Positions 1-3,863 of a stretch of 5,168 nucleotides of DNA are shown in pieces (position 1 is the stretch's first letter; every line of letters begins with the position of its first letter). The notes below the pieces were generated by a model. It was not told the DNA's origin. It searched no databases and saw only the letters and a program-made list of their open reading frames with translations. Made by a program: the position numbers and the translations under genes. This DNA is from Deltaproteobacteria bacterium (GTDB lineage Bacteria > Desulfobacterota > DSM-4660 > Desulfatiglandales > HGW-15), in NCBI GenBank assembly GCA_030671095.1, contig DAOVAK010000250.1:1-5168 (forward strand), given 5' to 3'.

Positions 1-102
1 CCTGGCCCAGACCCGGCTAAAAGCAGGAGTTTTTTCACCCGCGCTTCCATGTGAGTAGAGTGACAGTAGTTTGTTCCAGTTAGGTCGCGCCAGGGCGGGC
101 CT
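1..102. repeat. Left member of a ~103 bp inverted repeat pair (ends conserved)
   Basis: The first 20 bases match the reverse complement of 3014-3033 at 18 of 20 positions. The last 15 bases (88-102, CGCCAGGGCGGGCCT) match the reverse complement of 2930-2944 exactly. The two blocks are 102 and 104 bp long, so both ends keep almost the same spacing, while the interior is barely alignable by eye. No ORF is apparent. The element may extend left of the window. It joins directly to the AT-rich repeat at 103. Its nature is unknown; it may be a small non-autonomous element or a structured intergenic repeat. Confidence 0.5.
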
Positions 103-239
103 AAACAAATTCAAATATCGAATGTTCCAATGATCAAAACAAAGCCATAGGAACAAAGTTTCGAGGAGTTGTCGTTTGGGTCATTTGAATTTTGGTCATT
201 TGAGATTGTTTCGAATTTCGGATTTCGTGCTTCGGATTT
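103..239. repeat. AT-rich dispersed palindromic repeat, copy A (left arm missing)
   Basis: Three segments are identical to the copy at 1588-1754: 103-135 equals 1617-1649 (33 bp), 183-201 equals 1696-1714 (19 bp) and 205-239 equals 1718-1752 (35 bp). The middle has diverged. The left outer arm of the other copy, which contains two CGAAATCCGAA units, is absent here and is replaced by GC-rich sequence ending at 102. The right arm keeps one inverted unit, TTCGGATTTCG (217-227). The element looks MITE-like or REP-like and has no coding potential. Confidence 0.8.
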
Positions 240-361
240 TGAGGTGTTTCATATGCAAATGAATACCCAGGAATATTTAACCTGACCCGATGTCTAGGTT
301 TTTGATGTTAAGATAAGAAGGCCTTGACTTTTCCGGGTCTTATCCCTATGCAGTTAGCATC
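240..361. other. Non-coding leader region of the HD gene
   Basis: This completes the 361 bp gene-free start of the window, whose other parts are the two repeats above. It holds a short module at 280-305 (ACCTGACCC, then AGGTTTTTGA) that resembles the terminator-like motif at 1793-1819. The matching copy likewise lies downstream of the AT-rich repeat. The putative HD promoter follows. No ORF or RNA gene is visible. Confidence 0.4.
324..352 (+). promoter_or_regulatory. Possible sigma70-type promoter for the HD gene
   Basis: TTGACT (324-329) is a strong -35 match. After 17 bp comes TATGCA (347-352), a weak -10 that matches only the first three bases of the consensus. A start site 6-9 bp downstream would fall at about 358-361, right at the ATG at 362. 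That would give an almost leaderless mRNA and agrees with the lack of a ribosome binding site there. Confidence 0.3.
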
Positions 362-943
362 ATGAAAGAGGTCATTAATTTTCTCTTTGAAGTGGGCATG
401 TTAAAAAAGACCCCCCGAACAGGATACCAGTTCCTCGGGTCCGGGCATGAATCGGTGGCTGATCATTCATTTCGTACGGCCATTATTGGGTATCTCATGT
501 CCCGCCAGGAACCGGGAGCAGACTCGTACAAAACCACCCTCATGTGTCTTTTTCATGACCTCCATGAAGCGAGGACAGGGGATCATAATTATGTGAACAA
601 AAGGTATGTGCGCGTGTATGAAGAGAAGGCTATCCAAGATTTGGCCCGGGAACTGCCTTTTGGTGAGGAGGTTATCTCCCTTACCCGTGAATTCAGTGAA
701 GGAGAATCACTGGAAGCACGCATCTCGAGGGATGCGGATCAGATTGATCTTATTCTCGAGTTAAAGGAACAGCAGGATTTGGGCAACAAATCTGCTGGGG
801 AGTGGTTGTACTACGCCGAAAAAAGACTCCTCACGGATAGCGCAAAGAGGCTGGCCAAAGAGGTCATGAATACAAAATTCTCCGACTGGTGGTTTGAGAA
901 GAAGACGGAGTGGTGGGTAAATGGTCCTGACGAGCCTGAATAA
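362..943 (+). CDS. HD-domain phosphohydrolase (HD_3, YfbR/HDDC2-like)
   Basis: This 193-residue cytosolic protein has the full metal-binding layout of the HD_3 family. It has H29-E30 and VADHS with H35, the HD doublet H65-D66 in LFHDLHEA with E69, G73-D74, and a late acidic motif RDADQID (D124, D126) followed by an ILELKEQ helix. The layout resembles E. coli YfbR (199 residues) and eukaryotic HDDC2, which hydrolyse deoxyribonucleoside 5'-monophosphates. Nucleotidase activity is therefore the best guess, though related HD proteins use other phosphate substrates. The length is normal for the family. The start at 362 has no clear Shine-Dalgarno sequence, but the N-terminus fits the family. The C-terminus carries two Trp doublets (W176-W177 and W184-W185). 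The stop lies 28 nt before the tonB-like gene, which suggests co-transcription. Confidence 0.85.
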   Translation: MKEVINFLFEVGMLKKTPRTGYQFLGSGHESVADHSFRTAIIGYLMSRQEPGADSYKTTLMCLFHDLHEARTGDHNYVNKRYVRVYEEKAIQDLARELPFGEEVISLTREFSEGESLEARISRDADQIDLILELKEQQDLGNKSAGEWLYYAEKRLLTDSAKRLAKEVMNTKFSDWWFEKKTEWWVNGPDEPE

Positions 944-962
944 TACCTCTCTCTTCCAATCC

Positions 963-966
963 GGGG
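963..966 (+). promoter_or_regulatory. Ribosome binding site deciding the TonB start
   Basis: GGGG lies 5 nt before the ATG at 972. The in-frame upstream ATG at 921 has only GGTGGG at 3 nt spacing and would overlap the HD gene by 23 nt. The 972 start also places the membrane segment directly at the N-terminus, as in TonB proteins. Confidence 0.4.
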
Positions 967-971
967 CTGTC

Positions 972-1517
972 ATGAGGGTCAGCCTGATCCTCTCGTTGTT
1001 CCTTCACGCTATTATGATCTTCGCTTTGCAAGAGGCCTTTCCGTTGCATTGGCCCGTCCTGGAGGAACTTCGAACTTACCGGGTGGACCTGATCAGACCC
1101 CCCATTGAAGACATGGACCCGGAGGAACTCTCTGCCCCTGACATCTCGCGAACTGAAGAGGAGCCAAAGCCACCGCCTTCATTGGACCAAGATACCATTT
1201 CACTGGATACCAAGGATGAAAGATATGTGACCTATGCTAAACTCATCAAAGAGAGGATTGGGTTTCACTGGAAATATCCGCCGGATGCGTTGGAAAGGCT
1301 TCTTGAAGGGAAACTGATGGTGGTCTTCAGCCTCGCCAGAAAAGGAGAAGTGATCCAAATAAAACTCATGAAAAATTCCGGGCATGAAATTCTCGATAAG
1401 GAAGCCATCCGAGCCATCAGGGCCGCAGCCCCCTTCCCTGCCTTTCCAGGCCATGTCAGAGTAAGCCGCCTCAATATAAAAGCAAGCTTTGATTATCGGC
1501 TCACATCCAAGAAGTAA
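972..1517 (+). CDS. TonB-family energy transducer, short form
   Basis: This 181-residue protein has the TonB plan: a very short cytoplasmic start, one membrane helix (about residues 2-19), a periplasmic linker and a C-terminal TonB domain (about 88-178). The helix contains SLFLH, with S8 and H12 spaced like the functionally important Ser16 and His20 of E. coli TonB. The C-terminal domain shows YPPDALERLLEGKLMVVFSL, then KNSGHEILDKEAIRAI and AAPFPAFP, which is typical of the family. The domain normally contacts outer-membrane receptors and passes on proton-motive-force energy from ExbB/ExbD. No exbB, exbD or receptor gene is in the window. The linker is short and only mildly proline-rich (EPKPPPS, 64-70), so reach across the periplasm is limited. 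An alternative start at 921 would add 17 residues and looks less likely. Confidence 0.85.
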   Translation: MRVSLILSLFLHAIMIFALQEAFPLHWPVLEELRTYRVDLIRPPIEDMDPEELSAPDISRTEEEPKPPPSLDQDTISLDTKDERYVTYAKLIKERIGFHWKYPPDALERLLEGKLMVVFSLARKGEVIQIKLMKNSGHEILDKEAIRAIRAAAPFPAFPGHVRVSRLNIKASFDYRLTSKK

Positions 1518-1521
1518 AGAA

Positions 1522-1549
1522 CCCGAGCCTCAGAGGACCCGGCTTTGGG
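1522..1549 (+). terminator. Hairpin after the tonB-like gene, weak terminator candidate
   Basis: CCCGAGCC (1522-1529) can pair with GGCTTTGGG (1541-1549) over eight pairs, including one G-U and one bulge, with an 11-nt loop. It begins 4 nt after the stop codon. There is no T-run behind it, so it is at best an atypical terminator or an mRNA 3'-end stabiliser. Its loop contains CAGAGGACC (1531-1539), which recurs at 1801-1809. Confidence 0.25.
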
Positions 1550-1587
1550 ATAATCCTCTAGGGGATGATTTGCAGAATCGGCATTTC

Positions 1588-1754
1588 TAAATTCGAAATC
1601 CGAATATCGAAATCCGAAACAAATTCAAATATCGAATGTTCCAATGATCCAAACAAACCCATATGAACAAAATCCAAAGTTCTTTTGTTTAGGTAATTTG
1701 AATTTTGGTCATTTTATATTGTTTCGAATTTCGGATTTCGTGCTTCGGATTTAT
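1588..1754. repeat. AT-rich dispersed palindromic repeat, copy B (full)
   Basis: This is an imperfect inverted repeat of about 167 bp. The left arm starts TAAATTCGAAATCCG and the right arm ends CGTGCTTCGGATTTA; they pair with mismatches across most of their length. The 11-mer CGAAATCCGAA occurs at 1594-1604 and 1608-1618, and inverted at 1730-1740. Three long blocks are identical to copy A at 103-239. It fills most of the 435 bp gap between the tonB-like and DnaJ genes. It has no coding potential, and the RNA would fold into a long hairpin. It resembles non-autonomous palindromic elements, but I cannot assign it to a named family. Confidence 0.8.
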
Positions 1755-1793
1755 AGCCGCGTTATTGGCAAAGGCAAAGCCAAGAATTTCTGA

Positions 1794-1817
1794 CCTGGCC
1801 CAGAGGACCAGGTTTTT
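1794..1817 (+). terminator. Intrinsic-terminator-like hairpin with T-run
   Basis: CCTGGCCC (1794-1801), loop AGA, then GGACCAGG (1805-1812) forms an 8-bp stem with one mismatch. It is followed at once by TTTTT (1813-1817). This could end transcription from the HD-tonB pair or out of the upstream palindromic repeat, and so insulate the DnaJ gene. The first 11 bases are also the motif found at 1-11 and, inverted, at 3023-3033. Confidence 0.5.
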
Positions 1818-1874
1818 GACTTCGAAATAAATAATAGACATCATTTTCCTTATCTTTAATTAATTAATCCTATC

Positions 1875-1902
1875 TTGACTAAGCAAATATGGTGATTATC
1901 AT
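1875..1902 (+). promoter_or_regulatory. Probable sigma70-type promoter of the DnaJ-like gene
   Basis: TTGACT (1875-1880) and TATCAT (1897-1902) are separated by 16 bp. An AT-only stretch just upstream (TTAATTAATTAA, 1856-1867) could act as an UP element. The predicted start near 1909 gives a leader of about 45 nt. No sigma32-like CCCCAT element is seen, so heat-shock control is not supported by this promoter. Confidence 0.45.
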
Positions 1903-1916
1903 TTTGTTATCATAAC
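1896..1916 (+). promoter_or_regulatory. Possible operator over the promoter start region
   Basis: TTATCAT occurs twice, at 1896-1902 and 1907-1913, spaced 11 bp, about one helical turn. The second lies within the palindrome GTTAT-C-ATAAC (1906-1916). The overlap with the -10 and the expected start site is where a repressor would bind. The regulator is unknown. There is slight resemblance to a Fur box, but not enough to name it. Confidence 0.25.
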
Positions 1917-1952
1917 AACGCATTTCTAAAAAAATAAAGAGATGAGAGGGAT

Positions 1953-2894
1953 ATGCCGGGTAAAGATTATTATCAAACATTGGGTGTCTCAAAATCAGCC
2001 TCTCCTGAGGAAATAAAAAAGACCTATCGTAAGCTGGCCCTCAAATACCACCCCGATCGAAACCAGGGAGATAAAGGGGCCGAGGCCAAATTCAAGGATA
2101 TCAGTGAGGCCTATGCGGTACTGAGCGATCCGGAGAAGAAAAAGCAGTATGATATGTTCGGCGCGGACGGCTTCCACAAGCGATTTACCCAGGAAGACAT
2201 CTTCCGAGACTTTGACTTTGGGACTATCTTCAAGGAATTTGGCTTTGGCACCAGAGGAAGGGGCCCAAACTTCTTTAGCCAGATATTTGGCGGCCCGGGG
2301 CAGACCCATTATAGGGGTGGAGGACCTTTTGAATCGGCCTATGGGGGTTTTGGAGGGCAACCTCAGGGCATGAGGGGCCAGGATCTGGTCTATGAGCTAT
2401 CCGTCACATTGGAAGAAGTCGTGACGACCACAGATAAGGTCATCTCTTACCAGGTTGGTGGTCGACCTGAGAAGGTCTCTGTAAAAGTCCCTGCAGGAAT
2501 CTCAAGCGGGAAAAAGCTGAGGCTCTCAGGGAAAGGTCAGCCCGGCACTTACGGAGGTCCGAACGGAGACCTTTACATTCAGATCAGGGTTATTGATCAT
2601 CCGCTCTTCCAAAGGGAGCGCGATGATCTCATCCTGAACAGGGAGATCAAGTTCTCAGAGGCCCTTTTGGGTACAGAAATTGAGGTTCCAACCATTGACA
2701 AGAAGACATTACGTCTCAAGATACCTGCCGGCACCCAGAGCAACGCCAAATTCAGGCTAAAAGGACATGGCATGCCCCATATGAATCGTGGTGGGCGGGG
2801 TGATGCCTATGTCCGGGTCACCATAGCCATACCCAAAAGACCAAATAAAAAACAGAAGACATTAGCTGAGGAGTTGGCAGAAGCGGGGCTGTAG
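1953..2894 (+). CDS. DnaJ-class co-chaperone, CbpA-like (type II Hsp40, no zinc finger)
   Basis: This 313-residue protein has an N-terminal J domain (about 4-70) with the HPD motif at 33-35 in KYHPDRN, which stimulates DnaK ATPase. A Gly/Phe-rich linker follows (about 70-140: DFDFG, FGFG, FGGPG and YGGFGG). Two C-terminal substrate-binding beta domains come next (from about 143), with [19 protein letters not shown] and [20 protein letters not shown] as the repeated signature. The four CxxCxGxG zinc repeats of true DnaJ are absent, so the domain order is that of E. coli CbpA (306 residues). The likely role is delivering unfolded or specific clients to DnaK in the cytosol. No dnaK, grpE or cbpM is adjacent. 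GAGAGGG (1944-1950) supports the start, though spacing is short. The gene seems monocistronic, between a terminator-like hairpin and a long non-coding gap. Confidence 0.92.
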   Translation: MPGKDYYQTLGVSKSASPEEIKKTYRKLALKYHPDRNQGDKGAEAKFKDISEAYAVLSDPEKKKQYDMFGADGFHKRFTQEDIFRDFDFGTIFKEFGFGTRGRGPNFFSQIFGGPGQTHYRGGGPFESAYGGFGGQPQGMRGQDLVYELSVTLEEVVTTTDKVISYQVGGRPEKVSVKVPAGISSGKKLRLSGKGQPGTYGGPNGDLYIQIRVIDHPLFQRERDDLILNREIKFSEALLGTEIEVPTIDKKTLRLKIPAGTQSNAKFRLKGHGMPHMNRGGRGDAYVRVTIAIPKRPNKKQKTLAEELAEAGL

Positions 2895-2929
2895 CCCTCT
2901 CCATAGGCGAAAATCTTAACGTTTGTGTC

Positions 2930-3033
2930 AGGCCCGCCCTGGCGTTATTTATGTTGGTCGTTCTGTTGAGGACCTGGTATCTGCCAAACGGAAGTTCCGT
3001 AGCTCATGCATTGTGAGCCAGGTCTGGGCCAGG
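2930..3033. repeat. Right member of the ~103 bp inverted repeat pair
   Basis: Read on the minus strand, it starts CCTGGCCCAGACCTGGCTCA (3033-3014), 18 of 20 identical to bases 1-20. It ends CGCCAGGGCGGGCCT (2944-2930), identical to 88-102. Total length is 104 bp against 102 bp for the left member. The interior has diverged strongly, with only weak similarity such as CTTCC at nearly the same offset. No transposase or target-site duplication is visible. Confidence 0.5.
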
Positions 3034-3162
3034 GTTTCGTAACGTCACTATGGTGTAAAGGACAATTGTGATCGTAGAGCGGTTGCGGTTGCGTAGCTCG
3101 AATCGGTTAACGGTTAACGTCATACGAAACCAGCAGCACAACCGTAGAACGTTAGACGAAAC

Positions 3163-3195
3163 CAACATCGCTTCACCTCAAGCAATGTGATGTTG
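3163..3195. other. Bulged hairpin in the DUF167 upstream region
   Basis: CAACATC (3163-3169) pairs perfectly with GATGTTG (3189-3195). Inside it, GCTT (3170-3173) pairs with AAGC (3180-3183) around the loop CACCTC, leaving AATGT as a bulge. There is no T-run on either side. Its right arm overlaps the putative -35 box at 3193, so it may be an operator-like dyad or an incidental hairpin. Confidence 0.3.
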
Positions 3196-3220
3196 ATTCC
3201 CCCAATTCATCGGTTATAGG
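3193..3220 (+). promoter_or_regulatory. Possible promoter for the DUF167 gene
   Basis: TTGATT (3193-3198) and TATAGG (3215-3220) are separated by 16 bp. A start near 3227 would leave an untranslated leader of about 130 nt before the ATG at 3356. I see no riboswitch class that I can name in that leader. Confidence 0.3.
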
Positions 3221-3340
3221 CAGAGATTCGCCAGAGATGAACTATCACAATCACCAGGTTTATTCGCCCCGATTAGGACGTCAGTCCGGACCTTGCGGCT
3301 CGCGTCTCCTCGGTTTCATAGGGAATCCAGGTATGCCTCC

Positions 3341-3346
3341 GGAGGG
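3341..3346 (+). promoter_or_regulatory. Ribosome binding site fixing the DUF167 start
   Basis: GGAGGG lies 9 nt before the ATG at 3356. It rules against the longer in-frame start at 3293, which has no such site and would add 21 Arg- and Ser-rich residues not expected in the family. The site is half of the perfect palindrome CCTCCGGAGG (3336-3345). Confidence 0.6.
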
Positions 3347-3355
3347 ACACACCGA

Positions 3356-3646
3356 ATGAGCCGAAAGCCAACGCGCGTTAACTTGCAAAGCCATATCAAA
3401 GTCAAGGTTCTCCCCAGATCCTCAAGAAACCAAATAATAGGTAAAGAGGGTGACCTCTTCAAGGTGAAGTTGACTTCGCCTCCTGTAGAAGGAAAAGCGA
3501 ACAACGCCCTCATCGAATTCCTCGCCAAGAAGCTCGGAATACCGAAAGCCAATATGGAAATCAAATCGGGTAAGTCTTCCAAGCTAAAATCTATCCTGAT
3601 TCATGGCCTTACTCTGGAAGAAATCACCCAATCCTTAAACAAATGA
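3356..3646 (+). CDS. DUF167 / UPF0235 (YggU-family) protein
   Basis: This 96-residue protein has the same length as E. coli YggU. It carries the family core: IKVKVLPRSSRNQIIG (about 14-29), then DLFKVKLTSPPVEGKANNAL (about 33-52), then EFLAKKLGIPKANMEIKSGKSSKLKSILIHG. The PPVEGKAN segment is the hallmark of DUF167. It is a small soluble alpha/beta protein. No biochemical function is firmly established for the family that I can name. In many genomes it sits beside yggT or cell-division genes; here neither is present. The start is set by GGAGGG at 3341-3346. A short ORF begins in the overlapping ATGA at 3643-3646, and an ABC exporter gene converges from the right. Confidence 0.88.
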   Translation: MSRKPTRVNLQSHIKVKVLPRSSRNQIIGKEGDLFKVKLTSPPVEGKANNALIEFLAKKLGIPKANMEIKSGKSSKLKSILIHGLTLEEITQSLNK

Positions 3647-3786
3647 ATGGCGTACACGCGTGCCTTTTCTACCAAGGCATCCGGACATGTCGGATCTGCA
3701 ACAGGAATTGCGCGGAGGCATACCTTGAGTATGTGGCACAGGCAATCCCGCAGAACGACGCAGCCTGCCCGCCATCGCGAGCCTGA
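3643..3786 (+). CDS. Possible 47-residue Cys-containing small ORF, translationally coupled
   Basis: An ATG at 3643 overlaps the DUF167 stop in the arrangement ATGA, the classic coupling overlap. The frame runs 47 codons to TGA at 3784-3786. The product has five cysteines, including C16-x2-C19-x3-C23 (CRICNRNC). An amphipathic-looking stretch AEAYLEYVAQAIPQND (24-39) follows. The last residues come from the GC-rich hairpin that begins at 3764, so the true end may have been altered. I do not recognise a family. There is no ribosome binding site of its own, and a longer competing frame starts at 3647. It may be a small metal-binding peptide, a remnant of a larger gene, or chance. Confidence 0.25.
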   Translation: MNGVHACLFYQGIRTCRICNRNCAEAYLEYVAQAIPQNDAACPPSRA

Positions 3787-3810
3787 ACTCGCTCAGGCGA
3801 GGCGGGCGGG
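3764..3810. repeat. GC-rich compound hairpin between convergent genes
   Basis: CCTGCCCGCC (3764-3773) pairs with GGCGGGCGGG (3801-3810), ten pairs of which one is G-U. Nested inside, GCCTGA (3781-3786) pairs perfectly with TCAGGC (3793-3798) around ACTCGC. It lies in the space between two converging genes, where a bidirectional transcription barrier would be expected, but no T-run follows on either strand. Its GC content stands out from the neighbours, and it resembles extragenic palindromic elements. Confidence 0.5.
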
Positions 3811-3863
3811 AGATTGCGGCCTCCGGCTCGGAGAGAAAAGGGCCGTTGCCAGATCGGAAATGA

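Larger units (their letters stand above)
2895..3355. other. Gene-free region between the DnaJ-like and DUF167 genes
   Basis: These 461 bp hold the right member of the inverted pair (2930-3033) and a small hairpin GCTCA...TGAGC (3002-3018). They also hold short tandem and direct repeats (3080-3164), a hairpin (3163-3195), a possible promoter and a leader of about 130 nt before DUF167. No ORF longer than about 40 codons looks coding. No T-run terminator for the DnaJ-like gene is seen; the only structure at its stop is GGGC-TGTA-GCCC, without a T-run. Confidence 0.5.

Noticed and set aside
921..971. Upstream ATG giving a 198-residue TonB-family protein
   Set aside because: It would place 17 polar residues before the membrane helix, overlap the HD gene by 23 nt and rely on a poorly spaced ribosome site. 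The ATG at 972 fits the family better, though 921 is not excluded.
1594..1740. Repeated CGAAATCCGAA units considered as CRISPR repeats
   Set aside because: The units are only 11 bp, irregularly spaced and partly inverted. They are arms of a palindromic element, and there are no cas genes.
2951..3016. 21-codon hydrophobic ORF starting at ATG 2951
   Set aside because: It is very short, has no ribosome binding site and lies wholly inside the inverted repeat block.
3091..3165. D-arm-like string (GTAGCTC...GGTTA) suggesting a tRNA
   Set aside because: There is no T-arm GTTCRAAYC, no paired acceptor stem and no anticodon arm at the right distance.
3293..3355. Upstream ATG extending the DUF167 protein by 21 residues
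   Set aside because: There is no ribosome binding site there, while GGAGGG sits properly before 3356 and the shorter form has the usual family length.
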